Below are positions 39,544-48,038 of a stretch of 64,000 nt of DNA, in pieces (position 1 is the stretch's first letter; the number at the start of each line of letters is the position of its first letter). This DNA comes from Arenibaculum pallidiluteum (lineage in GTDB: Bacteria; Pseudomonadota; Alphaproteobacteria; Azospirillales; Azospirillaceae). The notes beneath the pieces were generated by a model, which worked only from the letters and a program-made list of their open reading frames with translations, was not told where the DNA came from and made no database searches. The stretch covers positions 62,001-126,000 of the forward strand of contig NZ_JAFIQU010000001.1 of assembly GCF_017355985.1 (NCBI RefSeq), in the 5' to 3' direction. A program made the position numbers and the translations under genes.

Positions 39544-40281
39544 TCAGCGTCCCAGATACACGTCGATGACCTGCTGGTTGGCGCTGACGGAATCGAGCGA
39601 TCCCTCTGCCAGCACCGAGCCCTCGTGGAGGCACGTCACCTTCACCCCCAGGGCCCTGACGAAATGCATGTCGTGCTCGACAACGACCACCGACCGCGTC
39701 TCGGCGACGTCGCGCAGCAGCGCCGCCGTCTGCTCGGTCTCGGCGTCGGTCATGCCGGCGACGGGCTCGTCGACCAGCAGAAGGCGCGGCTCCTGGGCCA
39801 GCAGCATGCCGATCTCCAGCCACTGCTTCTCGCCGTGGGACAGGCCGCCGGCCAGCCGGTCTCGCCGGTCGCCCAGCCGGATCACCGCCAGGATCTCGTT
39901 GATGCGCGCGCGGTGCTCGGCGGCGGCCTTCCACATCAACGTGCTGAAAGGTCCGCGGGGCGCCTTCAGCGCCAGCTCCAGGTTGTCCCAGACGCTGAGA
40001 TGCTCGAACACTGTGGGGCGCTGGAACTTGCGCCCGATGCCGAGCGTCGCGATGTCGTTCTCGCGCAGCTTGGTCAGGTCGGTGCCGCCGTCGAACAGCA
40101 CCGTCCCGGACTGCGGGCGCGTCTTGCCGGTGATGACGTCCATCATGGTCGTCTTGCCTGCGCCGTTGGGGCCGATCACGGCCCGCATCTCGCCGGGCTG
40201 CAGGACCAGCGACAGGCCGTTCAGCGCCTTGAAGCCGTCGAAGCTGACGGTCACGCCGTCGAGATAGAGGAGCGATTCCAT
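39544..40281 (-). CDS. urtD: urea ABC transporter ATP-binding protein UrtD
   Basis: A 245-residue ATPase partner of UrtE, with Walker A GPNGAGKTT, signature LSHGEKQWLEIGMLL and Walker B LLLVDEPVAGMTDAE, all typical of UrtD. The ATG at 40281 gives MESLLYLDGV; the longer open frame upstream is in urtC. Confidence 0.95.
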   Translation of the reverse strand: MESLLYLDGVTVSFDGFKALNGLSLVLQPGEMRAVIGPNGAGKTTMMDVITGKTRPQSGTVLFDGGTDLTKLRENDIATLGIGRKFQRPTVFEHLSVWDNLELALKAPRGPFSTLMWKAAAEHRARINEILAVIRLGDRRDRLAGGLSHGEKQWLEIGMLLAQEPRLLLVDEPVAGMTDAETEQTAALLRDVAETRSVVVVEHDMHFVRALGVKVTCLHEGSVLAEGSLDSVSANQQVIDVYLGR

Positions 40282-40295
40282 GCCGTGTCCTCCTC

Positions 40296-41432
40296 TCAGG
40301 GGCTCGCCTGCGGGACGTCGTCCGGCCGCCGGCGGCGATGGCTTTCCGCGCGGCTCCACAGGTCCGAAACGAGGCCCAGCACGCCGCGCGGCAGGTACAG
40401 CGTGACCAGCACGAAGAGGCCGCCCAGGGCGAAGAGCCAGAACTCCGGCATGGCGCTGGTGAACCAGCTCTTGCCGAAGTTCACCATGACCGCTCCGATG
40501 ACCGCGCCGGTGAGCGTGCCGCGCCCGCCGACGGCCACCCAGATCACGGCCTCGATGGAGGCTGCGGGCGCGAACTCGCCGGGGTTGATGATGCCGACCT
40601 GCGGCACGTAGAGGGCGCCTGCCAGGCCCGCCATCATGGCCGAGAGCGTCCAGGCGAAGAGCTTGTAGCGCTCCACGTCGTAGCCGAGGAAGCGCACGCG
40701 GCTTTCCGCGTCGCGCAGGGCCGTCATCACCTTGCCGGCCTTGGAGGACACGACCCAGGCCGCCAGCAGGTAGCATAGGGCCAGGGCCAGGGCGGTTGCG
40801 GCAAAGAGCGCCGCGCGCGTGCCCGGGGCCTGCAGCTCGAAGCCCAGGATCTCCTTGAAGTCGGTCAGGCCGTTGTTGCCGCCGAACCCCATGTCGTTCC
40901 GGAAGAAGGCCAGTAGCAGCGCGAAGGTCAGCGCCTGGGTGATGATGGAGAGGTACACGCCCGTGACGCGCGAGCGGAAGGCGAACCAGCCGAAGGCGAA
41001 GGCCAGCAGCCCCGGCACCAGCAGCACCATCAGCGCCGCGAAGGGAAAGTGGTTGAAGCCGTACCAGTACCAGGGGAGCTCCTGCCAGTTCAGGAACACC
41101 ATGAAGTCCGGCAGCACCGGATGGCCATAGACGCCACGCGGACCGATCTGCCGCATCAGGTACATGCCCATGGCGTAGCCGCCCAGGGCAAAGAAGGCGC
41201 CGTGGCCCAGCGACAGGATCCCGCAGTAGCCCCAGACCAGGTCGAGCGCCAGGGCCAGCAGGGCGTAGCAGAGATACTTGCCGAACAGGCCTGCGCTGTG
41301 GACCGACAGGGCGAAGGGCGATCCTTCGGGGATCAGCAGCACGGCGACGGGGACGTAGACCGCCGCGGCCAGCAGCAGGATCGGCAGGACCAGCTTGCTG
41401 CGGTCCAGGCCGCCGGGAAGCACCATGCGCAT
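40296..41432 (-). CDS. urtC: urea ABC transporter permease UrtC
   Basis: A 378-residue inner-membrane permease with about ten hydrophobic helices, of the LivM type. UrtC marks include WGYCGILSLGHGAFFALGGY and GFGGNNGLTDFK. The ATG at 41432 starts one base after the urtB stop, with GGAGG six bases upstream; a second ATG at 41426 is too far from that site. Confidence 0.94.
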   Translation of the reverse strand: MRMVLPGGLDRSKLVLPILLLAAAVYVPVAVLLIPEGSPFALSVHSAGLFGKYLCYALLALALDLVWGYCGILSLGHGAFFALGGYAMGMYLMRQIGPRGVYGHPVLPDFMVFLNWQELPWYWYGFNHFPFAALMVLLVPGLLAFAFGWFAFRSRVTGVYLSIITQALTFALLLAFFRNDMGFGGNNGLTDFKEILGFELQAPGTRAALFAATALALALCYLLAAWVVSSKAGKVMTALRDAESRVRFLGYDVERYKLFAWTLSAMMAGLAGALYVPQVGIINPGEFAPAASIEAVIWVAVGGRGTLTGAVIGAVMVNFGKSWFTSAMPEFWLFALGGLFVLVTLYLPRGVLGLVSDLWSRAESHRRRRPDDVPQASP

Positions 41433-41433
41433 C

Positions 41434-43062
41434 TCAGGCCTCCACGGCCCGGCCGCGCAGGGCGAAGAGCCCGCGCGGACGCCGCTGGATGAAGAGGATG
41501 ATGAGCACGAGCACGAAGATCTTTCCGAGCACGGCGCCGGCATAGGGCTCGAGCAGCTTGTTCACGGTGCCCAGCGCCAGCGCGCCGACCAGCGTGCCCC
41601 AGATGTTCCCGACCCCGCCGAACACCACCACCATGAAGCTGTCGATGATGTAGGCCTGGCCCAGGTTGGGGCTGACGTTGTCGATCTGGCTGAGCGCGAC
41701 GCCGGCCAGGCCGGCGACGCCGGAGCCAAGGGCGAAGGCCATCGCGTCGACGCGCGGCGTGCGCATGCCCATGGCTGCGGCCATGGGTCGGTTCTGGGTG
41801 ACGGCGCGGATCGTCAGCCCGAACCAGGTGCGGCGCAGGGCGACAACGAGCAGCGCGAAGACCGCCAGGGAGAAGACGACGATCCACAGCCTCCCGTAGG
41901 TGATGGACAGGCCGCCGAGCTCGAAGGCGCCGGACATCCACGACGGCGCGCCGACCTCGCGGTTGTTCGGTCCGAAGATCGAGCGGACGGCCTGCTGCAG
42001 GGCAAGGGAAATGCCCCAGGTCGCCAGCAGCGTCTCGAGCGGTCGGCCATAGAGCTTGCGGATCACGGTCCATTCGATGGCGAGGCCGACGCCCGCGGCG
42101 ACGGCGAAGGCGACCGGCAGGGCCACCAGCAGCGAGAGGTCGAAGGCCTGCGGCGCATAGGCGCGGAAGACCTCCTGCACCACGAAGGTCGAATAGGCCC
42201 CCAGCATCACCATCTCGCCATGGGCCATGTTGATGACGCCCATCACTCCGAAGGTGACCGCGAGCCCGATGGCGGCCAGCAGCAGGACCGAGCCGAGGGA
42301 GAGCCCGTACCAGAGGTTCTGCAGCGCGTCCCAGAACAGCATGCGCTGCTCGATATCGGTGACGACCGAGGCCGCGCGCTGCTTCAGCGCGGCCGGAGCC
42401 GCCGCATCGCGCGAGAGCCCGGTGAGGAGCGAGAGCACCTCCCGGTCGCCGCGCTCGCCCAGCGTGTCGATGGCCGCGAGCTTCTGCTCCTCGGGCGCCG
42501 AGGCCGAGGCGAGGATCACCGAGGCCCGGGCCTCGGCCATGGCCTGCTTCACGGATGCGTCCGTCTCGCGCCCGAGCGCCGTATCGAGGGTTTCGAGCGC
42601 CGCGGCGTCGCGGCTCTTGAAGACGGCGTGGGCCGCGTTCAGGCGGATGCGCGGATCCGGGCTCATCAGCGTCAGGCTGCCGATGGCCGCGCGGATCGAG
42701 CGGCGCAGGGAGTTGTTGATGCGGATCTTGTCCACCACCGCCGGCGCGGCCGTGCCGAGCGATGCGCCGCTCAGCGGATCGGTCAGCGCCATCTCGGCGC
42801 CCTGGCGCCGGGCGACGACCACGTCGCCTTCGGGCTTGCGGACGTGCAGGTCGCCCGCCAGCAGCGCCTCCAGCACCGGGACGGCGGCAGGCTCCCCGGC
42901 CTCGGCCATCCCGGCCACCGCGCGCTCGGTGCCGTCGAAGCCGCCCGCGCCCAGCATCCGGACGAGTGGCGCCAGATCGGCTGCGCCGGCCGGGCCGGCG
43001 GCGCCCTGGGCGGCGAGCAGGAGGCAGAGCCCGGCCAGCAGGCGGATCAAGCTGTTCATCAT
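41434..43062 (-). CDS. urtB: urea ABC transporter permease UrtB
   Basis: A 542-residue LivH-type permease with an N-terminal signal/anchor (residues 4-28) and a large extracytoplasmic domain of HEAT-like repeats before the membrane core at about residue 250, as is usual for UrtB. The core contains GVMGVINMAHGEMVMLGAY. The length matches the long UrtB form. Confidence 0.95.
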   Translation of the reverse strand: MMNSLIRLLAGLCLLLAAQGAAGPAGAADLAPLVRMLGAGGFDGTERAVAGMAEAGEPAAVPVLEALLAGDLHVRKPEGDVVVARRQGAEMALTDPLSGASLGTAAPAVVDKIRINNSLRRSIRAAIGSLTLMSPDPRIRLNAAHAVFKSRDAAALETLDTALGRETDASVKQAMAEARASVILASASAPEEQKLAAIDTLGERGDREVLSLLTGLSRDAAAPAALKQRAASVVTDIEQRMLFWDALQNLWYGLSLGSVLLLAAIGLAVTFGVMGVINMAHGEMVMLGAYSTFVVQEVFRAYAPQAFDLSLLVALPVAFAVAAGVGLAIEWTVIRKLYGRPLETLLATWGISLALQQAVRSIFGPNNREVGAPSWMSGAFELGGLSITYGRLWIVVFSLAVFALLVVALRRTWFGLTIRAVTQNRPMAAAMGMRTPRVDAMAFALGSGVAGLAGVALSQIDNVSPNLGQAYIIDSFMVVVFGGVGNIWGTLVGALALGTVNKLLEPYAGAVLGKIFVLVLIILFIQRRPRGLFALRGRAVEA

Positions 43063-43141
43063 GGGGTCCCCGGGGATCGGGGAGGCGGGCGCGAACCCGC
43101 CTCCCCCGTTTCGTGCCGCCCTCGGGCGGCGCGCGGCGGCG

Positions 43142-44440
43142 TCAGGCTCCCTTGCCGCCGCACTTCCCGGTCTTCACGTTGAAGTTGCCGCAGCCCATCG
43201 GGGCGCGCCAGTCGGAGATCAGGTCCTTCGAGTCCGGCAGGAAGTCCGACCACTCGTCGCCGACGACCAGGCCCGGCGTCTTCGAGACGATCTCGAACTG
43301 GCCGTCCTCCTGGATCTCGCCGATCAGCACGGGCTTGGTGATGTGGTGGTTCGGCATCATGGCCGAGTAGCCGCCGGTCAGGTTCGGCACGGTCACGCCG
43401 ACGATGGCGTCGATCACGGCGTCGGGGGCGGTCGTCCCGGCCTTCTCGACGGCCTTCACCCACATGTTGAAGCCGATGTAGTGGGCCTCCATGGGATCGT
43501 TGGTCACGCGCTTCTCGTCCTTGATGAAGGACTTCCACTGCTTGATGAAGGCCGAGTTGACGGGATCCTCGACCGACATGAAGTAGTTCCAGGCCGCGAG
43601 ATGGCCGACCAGCGGCTTGGTGTCGATGCCGGCCAGTTCCTCCTCGCCGACCGAGAAGGCGACGACGGGGATGTCCTCGGCCTTGATGCCCTGGTTTCCG
43701 AGCTCCTTGTAGAACGGCACGTTGGCATCGCCGTTGATCGTCGACACGACCGCCGTCTTCTTGCCCGCCATGCCGAACTTCTTGATGTCGGCAACGATCG
43801 ACTGCCAATCGGAATGCCCGAACGGCGTGTAGTTGATCATGATGTCCTCGGCCTTGACGCCCTTGGACTTCAGGTAGGTCTCGAGGATCTTGTTCGTGGT
43901 GCGCGGGTAGACGTAGTCGGTGCCGGCAAGGACCCAGCGCTGCACCTTCTCCTTCTCGGCGAGATAGTCGACCGCCGGGATCGCCTGTTGGTTCGGCGCG
44001 GCGCCGGTGTAGAAGACGTTGCGGGACGATTCCTCGCCCTCGTACTGCACGGGGTAGAAGAGCAGCCCGTTCATCTCCTCGAAGACCGGAAGCACGGACT
44101 TGCGCGAGACCGAGGTCCAGCAGCCGAACACGGCCGCGACCTTGTCCTTGGTCAGGAGGTCACGCGCCTTCTCGGCAAAGAGAGGCCAGTTGGACGCGGG
44201 ATCGACGACCACCGCCTCGAGCTTCTTGCCGAGAACGCCACCCTTCTTGTTCTGCTCCTCGATGAGCATCAGCATGGCGTCCTTCAGCGTCGTCTCGCTG
44301 ATGGCCATGGTGCCGGAGAGCGAATGGAGGATGCCGACCTTGATGGTCTCCTGCGCCTGGGCAGCCATCGGGGCGGCCAGGATCGCGGCGGACAGGGCGG
44401 CGCCCGATGCAAAGGCGAGAACGCGGTCTTTCAGGAACAT
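43142..44440 (-). CDS. urtA: urea ABC transporter substrate-binding protein UrtA
   Basis: A 432-residue periplasmic urea-binding protein. It has a signal peptide (core ASGAALSAAILAAPMAAQA) and the urea-specific core IKVGILHSLSGTMAISET, FGCWTSVSRKSV and FYPVQYEGEESSRN. It is the first gene of the urt operon, with a GGGGGTCT ribosome binding site. UrtA is usually the most strongly nitrogen-regulated gene of the set. Confidence 0.96.
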   Translation of the reverse strand: MFLKDRVLAFASGAALSAAILAAPMAAQAQETIKVGILHSLSGTMAISETTLKDAMLMLIEEQNKKGGVLGKKLEAVVVDPASNWPLFAEKARDLLTKDKVAAVFGCWTSVSRKSVLPVFEEMNGLLFYPVQYEGEESSRNVFYTGAAPNQQAIPAVDYLAEKEKVQRWVLAGTDYVYPRTTNKILETYLKSKGVKAEDIMINYTPFGHSDWQSIVADIKKFGMAGKKTAVVSTINGDANVPFYKELGNQGIKAEDIPVVAFSVGEEELAGIDTKPLVGHLAAWNYFMSVEDPVNSAFIKQWKSFIKDEKRVTNDPMEAHYIGFNMWVKAVEKAGTTAPDAVIDAIVGVTVPNLTGGYSAMMPNHHITKPVLIGEIQEDGQFEIVSKTPGLVVGDEWSDFLPDSKDLISDWRAPMGCGNFNVKTGKCGGKGA

Positions 44441-44490
44441 GCAGACCCCCAGCTTGTTGGTCGGGCGCGCCGCCCGACGCGGGGTCCAGG

Positions 44491-44506
44491 AGCAAGAGGC
44501 ATGCCA
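44491..44506 (-). promoter_or_regulatory. sigma-54 (RpoN) promoter upstream of urtA
   Basis: On the minus strand, TGGCATGCCTCTTGCT matches the -24/-12 consensus TGGCAC-N5-TTGCW, with exactly ten bases between the invariant GG and GC. The predicted start near 44480 leaves a leader of about 40 bases before the urtA ATG. The 327-bp region upstream of urtA holds no gene. Confidence 0.75.
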
Positions 44507-44615
44507 TCGCGGGCCCGCGTTGCGGCGGAGACCCGCGGCCGGTACGCCGGGCGGCCCAGGCGCGGCCGGGCGGGATACCACCATCGGCCGGCCATCGGCC
44601 GGCGCCGAATATGAC

Positions 44616-44632
44616 TGCACAAATTTTATGCT
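44616..44632. promoter_or_regulatory. candidate NtrC enhancer site for the urt-ure operon
   Basis: TGCACAAATTTTATGCT agrees with the NtrC consensus TGCACCA-N3-TGGTGCA at 10 of 14 defined positions and keeps the GCA/TGC half-sites at the right spacing. It lies about 130 bp upstream of the -12 element, a normal enhancer distance. It is an AT-rich spot in a GC-rich region. Confidence 0.5.
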
Positions 44633-44767
44633 TCTGGTTGCGGCGTGCGCAGCGGCCCGAAAAACGGGCAGATCGCCAGATGCCCAGCGATTGGGCACGC
44701 GCTGCGGGTGCGCCAACCCGCGGGATCCATCGTTCGACCCATCCCTGAGCGGGGCCAGGCGCAGGCC

Positions 44768-45784
44768 TCAGCCAAGCCTCGCAATCAGCTTGCCGGTGTT
44801 GCTGCCGTCGAACAGCCTCAGAAAAGCGCCCGGGATGTTCTCGAACCCGTCGACGAACTCCTCCCTGTACCTGATCCTGTCCTGAGACACCCAGGATCTC
44901 ATCTCCACGGCAAACTCGGGATAGGCGTCGAAGTGGTCCGTCAGCGAGAAGCCGCGAATGACAATGAACCGGTAGAGAAACGCCTTCAGCAACTCGGGGA
45001 GACGGTTCGGACCATCGGAAGCACCGGGGAACGCGTATTGCGCGATGGTGCCGCAGATGACGATCTGCGCCTTCATGTTGAAATACGGCATCAACGCCTC
45101 GAAAAGCCGCCCCCCGACATTCTCGAAGAGCGTGTCGATGCCGTCGGGCAATGCGCGGGCGAGTTGCTCGGCGAAGTCGGGCGCCTTGTAGTCGACCGCT
45201 TCGTCGAGGCCGAGCTCCTCCTTCAGATAGCGCACCTTCTCAGGCCCGCCGGCGATGCCGACGACGCGATGGCCCCGCAGCTTCGCGATCTGCGCTGCAA
45301 CCGAACCCACCGATCCGGCCGCGGCAGTAACGACGAAGGTGCCGCCGGGCTTCGGATCGAGAAACCTCGTGGTCCCAATCCATGCAGTCAGGCCGGTATG
45401 GCCAAGCACGCCGAGCGCGGTCGACAGCGGCGCCGCCTCGGGATCGACCTTCATGAGGTCGGAGCCATCGGAAAGCCCGTACTCCCGCCAGCCTGACCAA
45501 CTGACGACATGATCGCCCACGGCGAATTCTGGATTTCCGCTCCGTTCCACGACCGCGACCGTCGGGCCCGGCATGGTCTGGCCAATATCAATCGGAGGCA
45601 GTTCGGTGGACGCATTGCCCATCAGGTTGCGCTGATACGGGTCCACCGAGATCAGCAGATTGCGGAACAGCACCTCGCCGTCCCCTGGGACCGGGATCGG
45701 GCGTTCGACGAACTCGAAGTCACTCGGCCTCGCGTGGCCGTTCGGGCGTGCAGCCAATACGATCTGGCGGTTCAGGGCCTTCAC
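44768..45784 (-). CDS. NADP-dependent oxidoreductase (zinc-independent MDR, CurA-like)
   Basis: A 338-residue medium-chain dehydrogenase/reductase of the leukotriene B4 dehydrogenase/CurA group, which reduces alpha,beta-unsaturated carbonyls with NADPH. Marks are [10 protein letters not shown] near residue 47, the nucleotide motif TAAAGSVGS, and FENVGG. Zinc ligands are absent, as expected. The start is GTG at 45784 with GAAGGA upstream. It is divergent from a TetR gene, which probably controls it. Base composition is visibly lower in GC than the genome around it. Confidence 0.88.
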   Translation of the reverse strand: MKALNRQIVLAARPNGHARPSDFEFVERPIPVPGDGEVLFRNLLISVDPYQRNLMGNASTELPPIDIGQTMPGPTVAVVERSGNPEFAVGDHVVSWSGWREYGLSDGSDLMKVDPEAAPLSTALGVLGHTGLTAWIGTTRFLDPKPGGTFVVTAAAGSVGSVAAQIAKLRGHRVVGIAGGPEKVRYLKEELGLDEAVDYKAPDFAEQLARALPDGIDTLFENVGGRLFEALMPYFNMKAQIVICGTIAQYAFPGASDGPNRLPELLKAFLYRFIVIRGFSLTDHFDAYPEFAVEMRSWVSQDRIRYREEFVDGFENIPGAFLRLFDGSNTGKLIARLG

Positions 45785-45942
45785 CTTCTCACTTCCTTCA
45801 AGCCGGGGAGCTTCGGAGTACGGGTGAGCAGCGACAGGTCGTGTCGCCGGTTCTGCACCCGCCGCGCCTTTATTACGTATCGATCGACACAGAATTCCTA
45901 GACGCCTTGCGGAGGCTCGTCAACGGATTTAGATATCGACCG

Positions 45943-46611
45943 ATGCAAAAATCAGATCCGACGCCGAAGACCGACGTGGCGGCACCGGGCCGCGGCCGCG
46001 GGCGGCCTCGCGCATTCGATCGCGAAACCGCGTTGGCGAAGGCGACCCGCCTATTCTGGTCCAAGGGATACGAGGCGACGTCGATCACCGACCTCACAGA
46101 GGCGATGGGCATCGGATCGCCCAGCCTGTACGCAGCTTTCGGCTCCAAGGAAGCGCTCTACGCCGAAGCCCTGCGTCATTACCGCGAGAATTACGAGGCG
46201 CTGGTCTGGGCCGGCTTCTTCGCGGCCGCCACGGCCCGCGACGCGGTCAGGTCGCTGCTTTGGGATTCGGCTGCGGCGCTTACGGGATATCCCGGCGATA
46301 TTCCCAGCGGCTGCATGGTGACGCTCTCGTCCGTCGGCAGCGAAGGCCACCTGGAACTCGGCAATCTCGTGCGATCAGCCCGTGCAATTACGCTCGACCG
46401 CCTCGAGGAGCGCCTGAACCGGGCCGTTGCGGACCACGAAATCCCGGCGTCGCTCGACGTCCACGCGCTCGCCCGCTTCGTCCAGACCGTCCAGAACGGC
46501 ATGTCGATCCTGGCTCGCGACGGCGCCAGCCGTGCCGAGCTGGAAGACGTGGCCGAAGTCGCGATGCTGGGATGGGACGCTCGCGTGTCCAGTCCCCATC
46601 ACCGAACGTGA
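45943..46611 (+). CDS. TetR/AcrR family transcriptional regulator
   Basis: A 222-residue regulator with a basic N-terminus ([11 protein letters not shown]) and a TetR helix-turn-helix at about residues 40-75 ([29 protein letters not shown] in pieces). The C-terminal half is a ligand-binding domain of the type found in reductive stress regulators. The divergent MDR gene is the likely target. The ribosome binding site is poor. The divergent intergenic region has two near-repeats ATCGATCGA and ATCGACCGA that may be operator half-sites. Confidence 0.88.
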   Translation: MQKSDPTPKTDVAAPGRGRGRPRAFDRETALAKATRLFWSKGYEATSITDLTEAMGIGSPSLYAAFGSKEALYAEALRHYRENYEALVWAGFFAAATARDAVRSLLWDSAAALTGYPGDIPSGCMVTLSSVGSEGHLELGNLVRSARAITLDRLEERLNRAVADHEIPASLDVHALARFVQTVQNGMSILARDGASRAELEDVAEVAMLGWDARVSSPHHRT

Positions 46612-46635
46612 ACTTCACCAACCATGGATCCCGTC

Positions 46636-46760
46636 TGACGGGCTGAGCAGGCGCAGCTACCATCGGATGAAGGCGAGCTTGAGCATTGCATGTAGCTGGT
46701 GGCGAGCTTCTCGTGTCGGGCCGAACACTTTCCTTATGGCTTGGAGTCCCGACCAACGGC
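46636..46760 (-). pseudogene. decayed IS5-type transposase C-terminus
   Basis: On the minus strand the sequence reads pieces that fit the tail of IS5-family transposases: HEKLATSYM in one frame, then MLKLAFIRW in the next frame, a TAG, and LRLLSPSD after it. At least one frameshift, one stop and upstream deletions are needed to explain it, and no terminal repeats are clear. It is a remnant beside the lower-GC TetR, MDR and cupin genes. I recognise the tail by memory, not by a search. Confidence 0.5.
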
Positions 46761-46769
46761 GCCGCCGCG

Positions 46770-46786
46770 TGAGCGGTGACCGCTCA
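46770..46786. promoter_or_regulatory. 17-bp dyad upstream of the cupin gene
   Basis: TGAGCGGT-G-ACCGCTCA is a perfect inverted repeat about 75 bp before the cupin start codon. It could be an operator, or the inner end of the lost insertion sequence. Confidence 0.35.
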
Positions 46787-46860
46787 TTGCAAAAAGTATC
46801 CGGCCAAAGGCGCTGACGGGATTATCGCGCTGGACCGGGTTATCGCGTGGGGAGGTCCAC

Positions 46861-47229
46861 TTGCCGAAGGCAGTGAACATCGGTGCATCCCTAGATGCCG
46901 TTGCTCAAACTTGGGCGCCAAAGGTCATTGGCCAGGTCAACGATCAATACGTCAAGGTTGCCAAGCTGCATGGCGAACTCATGTGGCATAAGCACGACGA
47001 AGAAGATGAGTTATTTTGGGTTATCCAGGGCCACCTCAAAATCGAGCTGGAGGGGCAAGGTACTGTTCATCTTCGCCCGGGTGAGTTCTTTGTTGTGCCC
47101 AAGGGCACGATGCACAACCCGGTTGCCGACGACGAGTGTTGGATCGTGCTCATCGAAACCGTGAGCACCAAGCACACCGGGGATGTGGTCACGGAGCGTA
47201 CCCGCTCGATTGAAGAGCAGCTGTCCTAG
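46861..47229 (+). CDS. single-domain cupin protein
   Basis: A 122-residue small cupin. The first metal-binding motif is WHKHDEEDELFWVIQG and the second is PGEFFVVPKGTMHNP, so the usual two His, one Glu and one His ligands are present. The start is TTG at 46861, supported by GGGGAGG five bases upstream. Base composition is near 54% GC by eye, far below its neighbours, suggesting recent acquisition. Its substrate is unknown. It ends overlapping xdhC, which is convergent, by four bases. Confidence 0.85.
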   Translation: MPKAVNIGASLDAVAQTWAPKVIGQVNDQYVKVAKLHGELMWHKHDEEDELFWVIQGHLKIELEGQGTVHLRPGEFFVVPKGTMHNPVADDECWIVLIETVSTKHTGDVVTERTRSIEEQLS

Positions 47230-48038
47230 TCACGCACCGCTACGGCTGCGGCTGCGACGGGGATCGGAGCGAGGCAAGGCAACTCGGCCAGACGCAGGAT
47301 ATCGGCCGCGACCGCGATGGCGATGGCGCGCGGGTGCTTGTCCCGGATGCCGGCGACGCCGACGGGGCAGGACAGCCGGGCGGGATCAAGACCACGCGCG
47401 GCAAGGCGCTTCTCGAACCGGGCCCGCTTGGTCGCGCTGCCGATCAGGCCGAGCCATCGGAAGGCACCCCGTCGTAGCACTGTCTCGACCAGCCGCAGGT
47501 CAAGCTCGTGGCTGTGCGTCATCACCAGGAAGGCGGCATCGGCCGGCGCCTCCAGCACCTCGGCCTCGGGAACGTCGCTGACGATCCGCCGGATGCCCGT
47601 CGGCACCGCGGCGGGAAACTCGTCCTCGCGCGGGTCGATCCACTGGATGGCGATACCGGGAAGGCCGCCCAGCACGGAAGCCACCTCCCGCCCGACATGA
47701 CCGGCGCCGAACAGATAGAGAGTCAGGCCTGGCGGCAGCACCGGCTCCAGGAGCAGCGTCACCTTTCCCCCGCAGCACTGGCCGAGCGCGGGCCCCAGCG
47801 GCAGCGTTTCCAGGACCGGGGAGCGTGCGCCGTCGCGCAGCAGCCGCCTTGCGCGCTGCACGGTCTCGAACTCCAGCGTGCCGCCGCCGATGGTGCCGGC
47901 CTGGCGCGCCGCGGTGACCAGCATCTTCGCCCCGGCCTCGCGCGGAGCCGAGCCCTCGACCGCAGCGACCGTCACCAGCACCGCCGCCTCCCGCGCACCG
48001 CGGCAGGCGGCAAGCGCGGCGAGCCAGTCCCCGCTCAT
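47226..48038 (-). CDS. xdhC: xanthine dehydrogenase accessory protein
   Basis: A 270-residue XdhC-family protein that binds molybdenum cofactor, promotes its sulfuration and inserts it into XdhB. Marks are TVAAVEGSAPREAGAKM at the N-terminus, LGQCCGGKVTLLLE, the Rossmann-like YLFGAGHVG and the C-terminal WLGLIGSATKR. Its ATG overlaps the xdhB stop in ATGA. Confidence 0.93.
   Translation of the reverse strand: MSGDWLAALAACRGAREAAVLVTVAAVEGSAPREAGAKMLVTAARQAGTIGGGTLEFETVQRARRLLRDGARSPVLETLPLGPALGQCCGGKVTLLLEPVLPPGLTLYLFGAGHVGREVASVLGGLPGIAIQWIDPREDEFPAAVPTGIRRIVSDVPEAEVLEAPADAAFLVMTHSHELDLRLVETVLRRGAFRWLGLIGSATKRARFEKRLAARGLDPARLSCPVGVAGIRDKHPRAIAIAVAADILRLAELPCLAPIPVAAAAVAVRD

Noticed and set aside
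44690-44720. Second NtrC-like site (GCAC...GTGC) upstream of urtA
   Set aside because: The half-sites are 17 bases across instead of 15, so the spacing does not fit the consensus.
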